Below, piece by piece: positions 23,833 through 34,367 of a stretch of 64,000 nucleotides of DNA (position 1 is its first letter; every line of letters begins with the position of its first letter). The notes beneath the pieces were generated by a model. That model had not been told where the DNA came from, made no database searches, and saw only the letters and a list, made by a program, of their open reading frames with translations. The stretch comes from Acanthococcus lagerstroemiae (Eukaryota > Arthropoda > Insecta > Hemiptera > Eriococcidae), in assembly GCA_031841125.1 (NCBI GenBank), contig CM063106.1, forward strand, positions 68,498,101 to 68,562,100, written 5' to 3'. The position numbers were made by a program, and so were the translations under genes.

Positions 23833-24014
23833 GATATTCGCGGGTTTTTGTAAAACTTCAGTATTACACATAATTTCAAGGTCAAAGCGTCGCGGGTTGA
23901 TGATCTCAGATGGAGCTCAAATTTTTTATAGCGAGTTTCTAGGTCCATTGGAACAAATTTCATTTTAGACTCAATCGATTGGCGAAAACTTGTAAAATAA
24001 GAGATACCCTAGTG

Positions 24015-24308
24015 CAGAGTTTCTCAAAGTGGGGTCCGCAAGCAGTTTCTTAGGGGTCCGCGAAAAATATTCTAATCTAATTTTTTTTTATCACTCGCAC
24101 CAAGAACGTATATTTCTGAAAATAACAGTTTTGGTTTGCATTACGAAATGTGTACATGGCTAGCTCAATCTATGCCTATGAGCAGGGCAATATTGTTTTC
24201 GAAGGGGGGGCTACCCTGCGGCTATGAGTCACGTGAAAAAAAGGGGTCCGCATTGACTACATAAATAATTATGGGGGTCCTCGGGTATATGAAGTTTGAG
24301 AACCCCTG
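24015..24308. mobile_element. hAT MITE with perfect 8-bp target duplication
   Basis: The ends are CAGAGTTTCTCAAAGTGGGG and, reverse-complemented, CAGGGGTTCTCAAACTTCAT. This is the typical short inverted terminus of hAT (Charlie/Buster-like) elements. The element is flanked by CCCTAGTG on both sides (24007-24014 and 24309-24316), a perfect 8-bp duplication with TA in the middle. The 294-bp body has no transposase, so it depended on another copy. It inserted immediately beside the 3' end of a SINE. Confidence 0.9.
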
Positions 24309-24314
24309 CCCTAG

Positions 24315-24824
24315 TGCTCACGCACAGTACCAGTTTTTCTGATCTGGTGGTAACACGCCCTGCGATTGTAATGCCGTGTTTGTATGAACTGGGGGGGGGG
24401 GAATTACAGGGTGCGCTATGTTTTCACCTCGTTTAATGCTGTAGTCGCTGTGTTTGCTAGGATGTTAGTGTGGGTATTCGAATATCGCTGACTTTCCGGC
24501 GTTGGTGGGACTCGAACTCGAGCAGAACCGATGTCAGGGACAGGGGAGCAATTCCCCGCCCCCCCGGTAGGAATTTTTTACTCAGCAGTTGGGAACATTT
24601 ACCACTTTAGTCAAGCGAGTTGGGAAAATTGGGAAAACCAAACTAGTCGAAAAGTTTTTCTTCTTTTGCTTTGATACTTGGGAATTTTGAGTTGAATCAG
24701 TTGGCTTTTCTTTTTGGCTTAGATACTTGGGAATTTTGAGTTGAGTCAGTTGGGACTTTCATTCACAGTTTTACCCCCCCCCCCCAGGGAAACTCTTCGG
24801 TACGTCCCTGGCCGATGTTAAGTA
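24315..24824 (-). mobile_element. tRNA-like SINE family B, copy 1, split by a hAT element
   Basis: On the minus strand it matches the SINE at 38152. Shared words include GGCGTGTTACCACCAGATCA and GATATTCGAATA, and a B-box-like GTTCGAGTCCCACC lies at the head. The 5' part is displaced by the hAT element at 24535-24810. Non-coding, and mobilised by LINE proteins. Confidence 0.65.
24535..24810. mobile_element. hAT MITE family C, copy 1
   Basis: The ends are CAGGGAC and GTACGTCCCTG. The interior TACTTGGGAATTTTGAGTTG and CAGTTGGGA words match 27042-27367. The left end lacks about 15 bases compared with that copy, apparently by loss between two GGGAC words. The flanking 8-mers ACCGATGT and GCCGATGT match at 7 of 8. 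It inserted into SINE family B. Confidence 0.85.
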
Positions 24825-26440
24825 CTTTGCCGGCTTATTTTTTACATCCCGCCCGCCTCGCCTCTCACAAAATTGAGGTAACTATTTTTTGAGCCGCGAA
24901 TTTTGCCGCCTCAAAATTAAGCCGCTCTGGGCTGCAACCCAGTCAGCCTGTATGGTAAAACCGGCGCTGAACCCGAGACGCAAAGATTGCCCAAATTGTG
25001 AGTTATTATTTTTCCTACTACGGACTTGGAGGACGAATCAGCATTTAAATTGCAAAAAATTTTCTGTATGTTGATGAGTATAGACTATAGTAAAACGTAA
25101 CCGCTTGTAACAATTTTCACCATGCCACCAATTTTTAAAGTTGTACCATAAATTCAGAATTCAGAATTTTTTCGAAATTAAAAAAATGTTTAAAGTTATG
25201 TTGATCTACAGAATATGATTTTGGACGTAACGTAGATTTCCTGTTACGAGAAAAATGATGAAAATCAGTCGTGTATTTTGGTAGTAGGTATCCATTTTTG
25301 AGCAATGAATATTGGTTTACAGGCATGCAACCTGAATACACTGTAGCCTTCCCCGCCAGTTTGTTCAAAATCAAAGGGGTCAGGTCGAATTGACATAGAA
25401 TAGCTCGAATAATGTGGCAAGGAACTTGTGAGAAACAATAAACTCGATGTTTTGGTCCTTTTGAAGGCCTTCGGCGAAAAAACTGAGGGCGACGTGAAGA
25501 ATCGGCTGCAGTCTCTGGACATGTGTAGGGTTTTACAGTAACATCTGAAAACCTTGGAGTCGTATTAATAAATGGGCCTTTTCTCAGAGGAATTCAGACC
25601 AGTAGGTGATGAATTTCGGTAATATCAGCTCAAGCTTTCGATTTGCAACTGTCTTCCTAATATCATAATGTCCTTTGAATGACTTGTTCTACAACTTATA
25701 AATGAGTGAAACGAATTGGGTGCTTGTTTCGCAGAGACCCTAATAACGATTAGATCGCGTCTTCCAGATTATATAGCTTCGCAAAACGCCATTTAATTAG
25801 TTATTTCTCCCTAATTTCCCGGAACAGAACTATGAACAAATAAAAAATTCAACTTTCGAATTCGAAACGTCGCCGGTCGGTGCTTGAAATTGTAATAACT
25901 CGACTCGCCATCGGCGTGTAATCAAATGCTCTGCTGAACTTGAAAATTGCTGTTTATTGCCAAGAAAATTGGAATGTCTCGCCACACGTGGACATGAAAA
26001 AAAAAAAAGAACTCGCCGAGTGTTTTTATTCTACGAGTGTGAATGAGTGACTTAGACATAACACATAAGACGGCAGATACGCACCTCCATGTTCACCTGT
26101 CTGCCATTTGCTGGTTCCGTAATTTAGCAAGTAAAAAAGCTACACAATATACATAGTATACGATACATATCGTATATATGAACTTTTCAAACGCATCGGG
26201 TAAACGGTCAGCTTGTCAGTTTTGAAAGGCGTAATTTTCTTCTTTCGCATCTACTCGTATATGTAAATATCCACGCTTTTTCGCCGCGTTGTGTTCGCGT
26301 TTACGCGATCGTCTACCTCGGTGAAGGTGAAATTAACAACATACAGTTACAGCGAGTGTAAATTTTGAACTTGCTTATCAGTCAACAGCTCGCAAATGCG
26401 GAATTTATTGAACTTCTCTAAGCCGTTCGCCATGTTCTGG
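24825..26440. other. No supported gene
   Basis: AT-rich unique sequence with a TATA-rich patch at 26140-26180 and a CpG-containing patch at 26270-26310. No recognised repeat. Confidence 0.4.
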
Positions 26441-27041
26441 TACTTCGTTCCCTTTTCTTTCCATATTATAGCTCTCTGTGGCTCCCGCTCCGGCCCACCC
26501 GATGTTTTTGTTGGTGTTTTGAGTCGAGACACGAGGCAAAAGCCTTTGATTTCGGCATTCCTTCTGCTTCCCTCGTCTTCCATACTCTGCGGCTTCGGCT
26601 CCAGCTAACGCGATATTTTTGTTGGTGTTTTGATTCGGGACGTAAGGTGACAAGGTCAAAGCCTTCAACTTCGGCATCATTTTCGCTGCAATCGTTTTTC
26701 CACCTCCGTGGCTCGTACTTCCACCCAAACGTGGTGTGTTATTGGCGTCATGAGTGAGGCCATGGGGTCAGGTCATTCACTTCAGCATTGAATGTTTTTT
26801 CTTCCCTCATCTTTCCATAATCTGTGACTTCCCCTTCGTTCGCCTTTTCACACACCTCTCTAGCTCTCACTGCTATCTGCTCGATGTTTTTGTTAACATT
26901 TTTTGGTGTTTCAAGTCGGGGCACGGAGTCAAAACATTCGACTTCGGCATGTTTTTCGCTACCCTAGTCTTTCCATTCTCTGTCGTTCCAGCTACTACTA
27001 ACCCGCGCGATGTTTTTGTTTGCGTTTAGAACCTCACCACG

Positions 27042-27367
27042 CAGGGACGTACCGATAGTGGGACAGGGGGGCAACTTACCCCCTTCCCCCTGTAGGAATT
27101 TTTCTTTCAGCAGTTGGGAAAATTTACCATTTCAGTCAGGCAAGTTGGGAAAATCCAAGTTGACCGGCGGTTTTATTTATTCATTTTTGCTCTGATACTT
27201 GGGAATTGAGTTGAGAAGTTGAGTTGGGAAAACCCAACTAGTTAAAAGGTTTTTCTTCTTTCTTTTTTTGCTTTGATACTTGGGAATTTTGAGTCAAGTC
27301 AGCTGGGACTTTCACAATTTTTACCCCCCCCCCCAACTCCCAGGATAAACTCTTCGGTACGTCCCTG
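27042..27367. mobile_element. hAT MITE family C, copy 2
   Basis: The termini CAGGGACGTACCGA and (reverse complement) CAGGGACGTACCGAAGAG match over 14 bp. Flanking 8-mers TCACCACG and TCACCATG differ at one position. The body repeats GATACTTGGGAATT and holds a C-run at the right. It inserted into one unit of the tandem array, splitting ACC-TCACCAYG-ATTCC. No transposase. Confidence 0.9.
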
Positions 27368-27460
27368 TCACCATGATTCCAAATCTTTCGACTTTGGCGT
27401 TAATTTTTGTTTCCTTTATCTTTCCATAACAAACGTCTTTTGTCTCCTGCATTCCTTTAC

Positions 27461-27777
27461 CCCGATGCGCAAAAATCCGCCAATTACCCGCGGAAAAGTT
27501 ACCTTTTTGTAACCCTTCGATTACCCGGGTAACTGACGGGTCACTACAGGGCTACACGGGTAACTAGAGGGTTACTAGTTACTCACCATGTAAACGGAGC
27601 GTTCTGATTGACTGTTTCATAAACTGTCATTCAGCCAATCGAAATGCTCCGTGTACATGATAGGTAACTAGTAACCCTCTAGTTACCCATCAGTTACTCT
27701 CGGAAACCATTCAGTTACCCGGATAATTGAAGGGTAACTTTTCCGCAGGTAACTGGCGGGTTTTCGCGCATATCGGG
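27461..27777. mobile_element. 317-bp foldback element rich in GTTAC words
   Basis: The whole segment is an inverted repeat. The left end CCCGATGCGCAAAAATCCGC pairs with the right end, read backwards as CCCGATATGCGCGAAAACCC, and the pairing continues through GCGGAAAAGTTACC, GTAACTAGAGGGTTACTAGT and GGAGCGTTCTGATTGACTG. Arms are about 150 bp with scattered mismatches around a centre near 27619. GTTAC/GTAAC occurs more than ten times. Non-coding, and inserted into the tandem array. Class unknown. Confidence 0.8.
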
Positions 27778-28256
27778 ACGTTTCGTGATCTTTCCAAATC
27801 CCCGTTCTTCTTCTTTTTCTTATTCTCAGGACTCATTTTCTTATTTTCTCCTTTGATCGGTCAGGTAGGACGTCAGTCCACTTACAGTTTATATGTTTTA
27901 GCACTCGCATTTAGATTTACTTTTTAGTACCAATCGCACAGTTTTTCTACACTCATTTTTTTGATTTTGGAATGCCCTTGGACTTGACTCTTCTTGTACA
28001 AATTCCGAAAAACCCGCTCTTCCCTCATTTTTTCGTATTCTAGCTCCCGCTCCCGCTAAGCTAATGTTTTGGTTGATGTTTTGAGTTGGGTCACGATTCT
28101 GAAAAGTCGCAAGAAACGTGGGTGTGAGATGAGGTTTATAGCTCAAGCCCTCCCTACTGGACCTCATGCTCAGGGGCATAAAGATATTCAGAGCATTTCC
28201 CTCTCAACAGTCATCGGATAGGTTTCCAGCCGCCGGACTAGATCCGCTTTTGAACC

Positions 28257-28680
28257 ATGCAGGAAGACGTTACTCTTCTGTGTGGACGTCGGAGCATCGC
28301 ACTCGATCCTCCAACGCGAGAGGAGTTAGACCAGGAGTACCAGTATGTCCTGCGAACAGCCACGGGAGAAAAAGTGCCGATATGGGAAACCGCGATGTTT
28401 CCAATACGGTGAACTGGGGCATATTCGAGTTGACTCCCCCCAGAACCAGAAGACGGCTGAACCGAAATAGTTAGGCGGGGTTGTTGCGGGCCGAACGTCT
28501 CCGGTAGTTTCCCAACGGGCTTAAACAATCATCGCAGTTAAGAGAACGTTACACCGTGATACCTCAAGCAACTATGTGAAATGGAAGATCAGGCTTAGAC
28601 GTTGGAAGGTCAATCTAAGAAGCTGGAAGATCAAAATGAAAGAGTGGCTAAACTAGAAAAAGAGCCAGAGGAACTTCACT
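28257..28680 (+). pseudogene. Possible retroelement gag remnant
   Basis: A 51-codon ATG frame (28257-28412) reads IALDPPTREELDQEYQYVLR. Overlapping in the +1 frame is CFQYGELGHIRVDSP (28396 on), which fits a retroviral-type CCHC zinc knuckle with its second Cys changed to Tyr and its last to Ser. Further on, 28581-28680 reads KKLEDQNERVAKLEKE, a coiled-coil-like segment. Knuckle-bearing gag proteins package retroelement RNA. With two ligands lost and frames broken this is at best a relic. It lies between array units. Family not assigned. Confidence 0.35.
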
Positions 28681-28979
28681 AGCCGTACAGACGTCGGTTT
28701 TTTTTTTTTTACTTCCATACTCTATGACCCCCTACCGCTAACCCGATGTTTTTCTCTGTGTTTTGAGTGGAAGGACAATTCCACCGCTTTCGACATCGCC
28801 ATTCTTTTTGCTTCCCTCATTTTTCCACATACCTCTTTGTAGCTCTCACTCCCACCAATCTGATGTTTTTATTGACATTTTTGGCGTTTTAAATCCAGGT
28901 ATGGGGTGAAAGAATTCGACTTCGGCATTACTTTTACTTTTCTTATCTTTCTATACTGTGTGGCTCCCGCTTTCGCTCT

Positions 28980-29190
28980 CTTTTTCATTTTTGCTCTCAA
29001 CCCGAACCCTGGATTACGCCCTTTCGATCATTGCTCAGAGACGTCGGGGAAACTGTTAGGGCTGTCTTAGCCTTCTTCTCTTCTTGCCGGAAAACCGGCC
29101 TAGGTCGAAATCTATCGAGTTGCTACGTGGGCTTGAACCCGGGACATCCGAATTCTGAGACCAACGCGCTATCTACTCGGCCAACCAGAC
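28980..29190 (-). mobile_element. tRNA-like SINE family A, copy 1
   Basis: On the minus strand it starts GTCTGGTTGGCCGAGTAG (A-box-like) and has GGGTTCAAGCCC (B-box-like) about 35 bp later. The family body follows: GTAGCAACTCG, TCGACCTAGGCCGGTTTTCC, AGCCCTAACAG and GACGTCTCTGA. It ends with GTTGAGAGC and an A-rich tail. RNA polymerase III-type non-autonomous retroposon. It sits within the tandem array. Substitutions in both boxes suggest it is not a working tRNA. Confidence 0.85.
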
Positions 29191-30421
29191 TCCCTTGGCC
29201 AATCCGCTAACTTACATGTTGTTGTTTTTTTTTTTGCGTTTCAAGTTAGGCTTCAAGACCAAAGCTTTCGTCTTCAGTTTTTTTTTTTTTTTGCTTCCCT
29301 TATTTTTCCATACTCTGTGGCTCTCGCTACCGCTAAGCCAATGTTTTTGTTGAGTTTCTGAGTCGAGTCATGGTTTCAGAAAGTCGCAACAAATGCGGGT
29401 GCGAGGAGCTTAAGCTACCTCTGCTGGACCTCACGCTCTTATAGGGGCATAATGAAGATTTCCCTCCCAACAGTCACTTTCATACTAGATCTTGGCATTT
29501 CTTGTATACCTCTCGTCCTTCCATATTCTGAGGCTTCCCGTACCGCTAACATGATGGTTTCCTCGTTGTTTTGAACCGGGCGATAATTTCAAAATTTTCA
29601 ACCCCGCAATTCTTTTTCTTTCTCTCGTCTTTCCGCACACCTCTTTGTGGCTCTGACTCCCACCAAATTAATGTTTTTATTGACATTTTTTGTTGTCTTA
29701 AATCCAAGTATGGGTCAAAAAATTCAACGTCGGCATTATTTTTGCTTTCCTTGTCTTCCTATACTTTCTGGCTCCTGCCACCGCTAACTTACACTTTTTT
29801 TGGCGTTTCAAGTTAAGCCACAAGGCCAAAGCTTTTGACTTCGGTTTTATTTTAGCTTCCCTTACTTTTCCATACTGTGGCTCGTGCTACCATTGAGCTA
29901 ATGTTCTTGTTGGGGTTTTGATTCCCTTATTTTTCCATACCTTGGCTCGAGCTACCGTTGAGCCAACGTTTTTGTTGGGATCTTGAGTCGGGTCATGATT
30001 CCAAAGAGTCGCAGCAAACGCAGGAGCGAGCTGAGCTTTATAGCTCAAGCCAGCTCTGTTGGACCTCATGCTCAGAGGCAAAAAGATATTCAGAGCATTT
30101 TCCTTCCAACAGTCATTTTCATACACAGATGTTGGCATTGTTTGTTCATCCCTCGTCTTTCCATACTTTTGTAACTCCCCCTACCGCTAACCCGATGTTT
30201 TCCTTCAAGTTTTGAGTCGGGTGACAATTCCAAAGCTTTTAACGTGGTCATTCTTTTTGCTTCCCGCCTCTTTCCACACACCTCTTTGTGGCTCTCACTC
30301 CCACCAACTTGATGTTTTTTTTTGACGTCTTAAATCCAGGTACCGGGCCAAAGCATTCGATTTCCAGTTTTATTTTTGCTTCCCTCGTTTTTTCAAACAC
30401 GATGACTCCTGGTGCTACTAA

Positions 30422-30664
30422 CAGAGCCGGATTAATGCACGGGCTCGGAGGGCCCATGCCCAGGGCGGAACATTTTTGAGGTGCGGAAAAATTTTCGAGT
30501 ATAATACACAAAAATTAATTTTATTCAAATTACAGCTATCCAACTTTTGTGTGTTGAAAATGTTTTGAGGGGGCAAGGGTCAGTAATTACTTTAGCAACG
30601 GCTTGAAGGGGGTGGTGCTTCTAAGCGAGTGCCCAGGGGCACTCACGACCTTAATCCGGCCCTG
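30422..30664. mobile_element. hAT-like MITE with CAGRGCCGGATTAA ends
   Basis: The left end CAGAGCCGGATTAA and the reverse-complemented right end CAGGGCCGGATTAA match over 14 bp. Flanking 8-mers GCTACTAA and GCTACTGT match at 6 of 8. The 243-bp body is non-coding and interrupts a unit of the tandem array. Confidence 0.8.
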
Positions 30665-31141
30665 GCTACTGTGCCCTTCCTTTTTGTAGTGTTGAGCCGA
30701 ACCGTAATTCCAATGCTTTTAACATCGGCGGTATTTTTGCTTCTTTCATCTTTTCGTACTCTGTGGCTCCTGCTACCGCTAATTTGATGTTTTTGCTGAC
30801 GTTTTTTGTTGTTTTGAGTCGGAGCACAGGACCATAGCGTTCGACTGCGGCATTATTTTTGTTTCCCTCGTCTGTCTGTGCTCTGTGGCTCTTTGAGTCG
30901 GAGTCCAGATCCAAAACATTCAACTACTGCTTTCTTTTGCTTCTGTCATCTGTCTATACTCGATGGCTCTTTGAGTTAGAACACAAGGTGAAAGCATTCA
31001 ACTTTCAACTTCTGCATTATTTTTGCTTGTCTTGTCTTCCTGTACTCTGTGACTTTTGCGACCGGTAACCGATGCGTTTTTGTTAGCTTTTCGAGCCGGG
31101 CTGCGATTTCAAAGCCGTCGACTCCTTGCTTACTCCCTCTT

Positions 31142-31656
31142 TCAACACACCGCCCTTTGTAACACACACACACACCACTCTCTCTCTCTCTCCCTCTCCC
31201 TCCCTCCCCCCTCGCCAGCTTGATGTTTTTGTCCGAGTTTTGTGTCAGAGGACAGGGCCAAAGCATTCAACGCCGGCATTATTTTTACTTCCCTTGTCTT
31301 TCTATACTTTGTGGCTCCCATTACTCCCACGGTCTCTAACCGAGTGCATTTGTTAAGGTTTCGAGTCGGGCCACGAGGCAAAGGCTTCGAACTCTGGAAT
31401 TTGGTTTGCTTCTCTCGTCTTTCTGTATATCTTTCTGCGGCTTCGGCTCTCGCTAACTCGATGGTTGGCATTTTGAGCAGGGCCGCGAGGCCGGAGCTTT
31501 CGAGTCGGACGTTCTTTTTGCCGCACCTGGTTCCTCCACTCGTATGCATTCGTGTGCTCGCTGTGTACGTGTGTAATAAAAGGCAGTAAAATGGTGGCGA
31601 CCCGTCGCCGTCGCTCGGCGCTCTCGTAAAATTCGAAAAATTTATTCGGTATCGGC

Positions 31657-31690
<34 letters not shown>

Positions 31691-31801
31691 GCGTGGCCTG
31701 TCGATGCGATATGCGATGCCGACGCGCCGAGTCCGCTTCGACATGTTGAATCGGACAGGCAATAAATTTTTATGACACATCCAATTACATGGAAATTTCA
31801 T
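31142..31801 (-). CDS. Longest open frame of the window, 219 codons, doubtful
   Basis: The frame opens with a true ATG (31801) and runs to 31142. Residues 1-95 are basic and come from a CpG-dense stretch, with RTRSRSWPAAPARRY. Residues ~105-200 are translated array units (for example LARAEAAERYTERREKQ and MGATKYRKTREVKIMPAL), and the end is an arginine/glutamate simple repeat. No known domain, signal peptide or membrane segment. An open frame this long through three array units fits the idea that the unit came from coding DNA, but it may simply be stop-poor. No conserved start context or splice signal decides the matter. Confidence 0.15.
31590..31750. other. CpG-dense patch
   Basis: This is the most CG-rich stretch of the window, with words such as CGTCGCCGTCGCTCGGCGC and GCGTGCCGGCGCGGCGGGCC. 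It directly abuts the tandem array. It could be a promoter or an unmethylated unique region. No TATA or initiator arrangement stands out. Confidence 0.45.
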
Positions 31802-32698
31802 TATTTACAGAACGACGGGCTGCGTCCTTGAAAATAAGACAAGACGATAGAGGAGTTGAAGTTTATACTTCTGATGGATGTATATCGTTTCGATAAAGAA
31901 GGCGCAGGCGGTTGCAGTTGAGAACGATGATGAAAATCAAAAAGCTTTTAACGACTACGTTATGTCAGGCCAGCCAGTAAAATTCGTCCGAGGTGGAGAT
32001 TGAACGATTGTTAATTCCGGAGCTGCGGCGTGGCTCGGATCATCTGCTCGCGTTCAGGCTGCATAAAAAAAGATTGCTAAGCGGACATGTACACTCCATC
32101 CTACTACAGAAACATCATCTCATCGTCTGTAGACTAGCTAAACAGGTATAGGTGCAAATAGAGGAGGGCAGCTTGGATCTTACCCCTTCTGCCACCTCAA
32201 AGAAAACAAAACTGAGAAGTTATGTGAACGAAAGAATTTTCAGAGTTATTTTGGTATTTATCAGCCCCCATGACCCACTCCCCCCTCACACCAGAGGTCT
32301 GCGTATTTCCTATTTGCTAACCTATTCGGTTATCGAGAGGAGCTTAAGTTTCTTTTGGCGGTTCCGACGTGAGTAAAGCTTTTAGAAGATTGAAACAGGA
32401 AGCAGATGGAGGGGAACTGGGATAGGAAACAAGTGCCAAAGATACATAACATGCTACTTTCTTGGAGTTTGAAATTGTTTGAGCATGCGGTACACACATT
32501 AATAATTTTCGAATATTTCATCACATTCATGATCTAGTCCTAACTGAGACCCAAATTTCACACTTCAAAGGGACCAAGTTAACTTAGCTTTAAGAAAGTC
32601 GAAACTACATATATTTTCTCGTGGGAAAAGGACGTTTGTGGCGCCACATGTTAAGGTTCAATGGAGCTCGAATTATATCATCTCTCAGTCTAGTGAAA
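31802..32698. other. No supported feature
   Basis: Unique AT-rich DNA between the CpG patch and the SINE pair. Short open frames only. Confidence 0.4.
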
Positions 32699-32951
32699 CA
32701 GTACACCCAGACCTTTTTTTTTTCCTTTCTAATTTGCTCTCAACCCGAGCCCCGGATTCCGCCTTTTCGAGCATTACTTCAGACACGTCGGGGAGGCTGT
32801 TAAGGCTGTCTTAGCCCTCTTCCCTTGTGGCTGGAAAACCGGCCTAGGTCGAAATCTGGCGAGTTGCTACGTGGGCTCGAACCTGGGATCTCCGGATTCC
32901 GAGACCAGCGCGCTATCCACTCGGCCAACCAGACCCCAGTACACCCAGACC
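32699..32951 (-). mobile_element. SINE family A, copy 2, with 15-bp target duplication
   Basis: The body is 32714-32936 on the minus strand, with the same head (GGTTGGCCGAGTGG), box B (GGTTCGAGCCC) and body as the other family A copies, and an A-tail represented here by a T-run at 32714. It is flanked by CAGTACACCCAGACC on both sides (32699-32713 and 32937-32951), a perfect 15-bp duplication that proves retroposition. Confidence 0.92.
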
Positions 32952-33173
32952 TTTTTTCCCTTCTGATTTTACCTCTCAACTCGAGCCCTGGAATCCGACC
33001 TTTCGAGCATTACTTCAGAGACGTCAGGGAGGCTGTTAGGGCTATCTTAGCCCTCTTCTCTTGCTGTGGCCGAAAAACCGGCCTAGGTCGAAACGTAGCA
33101 AGTTACTACGTGGGCTCGAACCCGGGACCTCCGGAATTCGAGACCATCACGCTATCCACTCGGCCAACCAGAC
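32952..33173 (-). mobile_element. SINE family A, copy 3, abutting copy 2
   Basis: A second full family A body in the same orientation begins directly after the duplicated target. Its T-run (tail) follows CCCAGACC exactly as in copy 2. It has no matching duplication on the right side (GCTTATAATT). Either copy 2 landed at the tail of copy 3, or a SINE-plus-flank unit was duplicated. Confidence 0.88.
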
Positions 33174-33268
33174 GCTTATAATTCTAAATTTTGTAGAGCT
33201 AGTAACACTAATATTTTCAATGACTTCTTGAAAGAATAAACAAAAATATTCTCAGTACATTCAAGAAT

Positions 33269-33657
33269 TTGGAAATCAGCGACTCAAGAAAACCGTATCT
33301 CGAAAGTTGGTTCAAAATTTCGGTGCAAATTAATCGAGTCAATTTAAAAGATAAAAACTCGAATTTGAAACCCAGATCGAAAGGTTGGTGAAATATTCAA
33401 AAAAACTACCATTTTGATGTTCTGGTTTTCAAAACGAATCTATTTTGCCCTTCGACAAATGAAATATGGATTTTGAAGCCCAAATCAATGCTAAATTAGA
33501 AATATAAAGCCATTTTCGAAATCAGCGAACTAATAATCTCTATTTAGGTATTTTGGTCGAATTTGAGGAGCGAGTAAAATTCGAGCACAAAACGGGGTCG
33601 GATCAGGAATTTGATGGATATTCGAAATCGGCGATCTAAAAACCCCGGTTCGGTCCT
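33269..33657 (+). repeat. Dispersed degenerate repeat P, block 1
   Basis: Units containing AAATCAGCGACTC and GGTCGAATTTGAGGAGCG, then ATTCGAAATCGGCGATCTAA and AACCCCGGTTCGG, recur about every 100-240 bp. The same words occur at 47285, 62390 and 63735. No coding potential is conserved across blocks. Confidence 0.5.
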
Positions 33658-33659
33658 CC

Positions 33660-33850
33660 TCTTAGACAGCCTCGGAAAGTCTAGAAGATTTTTACATGTT
33701 TGTCTTAAACGAGTTTTGAAGATTCGTTACGAGTTGTAAATGAAGGTCTAACCGTTGACTAGTTAGTGAGTTCTACTGAGTCTCAAACAAATCAGGGCAG
33801 ATCCCGAAGACTCGCTGGACTTACGTAAAAGACTAAAAGCATGAATGTAC
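33660..33850 (+). repeat. Degenerate AAGTCT repeat, block 3
   Basis: It contains GTCTTAAACGAGTTTTGAAG and repeated AGTCT/AGACT words, as at 18840-19380. It directly follows repeat P, suggesting the two once formed one longer repeat. Confidence 0.5.
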
Positions 33851-34367
33851 CCTACACTCAGCAGAAAAAATGTGCCTGGAAATACGAGGTTGAAAAAAGA
33901 ATGAAAGAAATACAGAAGAAGCAACCGGAAAGCATGTAGAAAGAGTGAGTTAGTTTGTGAGGGTGTTTTCAGAGATTTTACCCGAAATGCATTTCACCGA
34001 AATTTAGCGCAAACAATATTAGTTTATTTTATTTATTTACAAATTGGAGTCACCCTCTTCTCATCTTCAAAAACGAGTCACAAGGGGGGGGGTAGAAGAA
34101 AGAAACAGAAAAACAAAGTTTAAATGACCAGAATTTCTTGCCGGGACACCTGCCACTGAACTTTCTACTGTCTCAAAACACAACCTCAGCCACCCAAGCC
34201 CATCAACACCGGTAACCAAAAAGTGCAGAGGGTCAAGTTAGAAGACCTCGATTAAGTGCATAGATATTTTATTTATTGTTCGAATTTAGAGTTGAATATT
34301 TGAATCCTCTGTATATGCTCATCTTTGTCGAGTACTTCCTACTCCTCATCGGCCAGCAGGCTGAATT
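33851..34367. other. No supported feature
   Basis: AT-rich unique sequence with a short G-run at 34085. Confidence 0.4.

Larger units (their letters stand above)
26441..31530 (-). repeat. Degenerate tandem array, ~20 units of 110-125 bp
   Basis: A unit anchored by GATGTTTTTGTTGGTGTTTT and followed by GAGTCGGG, CCAAAGC-TTCGACTTCGGCA, TTTTTGCTTCCCTCGTCTTT and GTGGCTCCCGCTACCGCTAA recurs about 20 times. Examples of the anchor lie at 26501, 26612, 26883, 27009, 28745, 28862, 29341, 29671, 30786 and 31221. Units diverge strongly. On the minus strand many units stay open and encode a repeating peptide with NTNKNIALAGAEAAEYG-like and REAKIMPKLKAL-like segments. A hAT element, a foldback, a gag-like fragment, a SINE and a second hAT sit inside. 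Satellite or decayed repeat-protein gene; unclassified. Confidence 0.7.

Noticed and set aside
26441..31530. CRISPR-like array
   Set aside because: Units are long, diverged and not separated by unique spacers, and the genome is eukaryotic.
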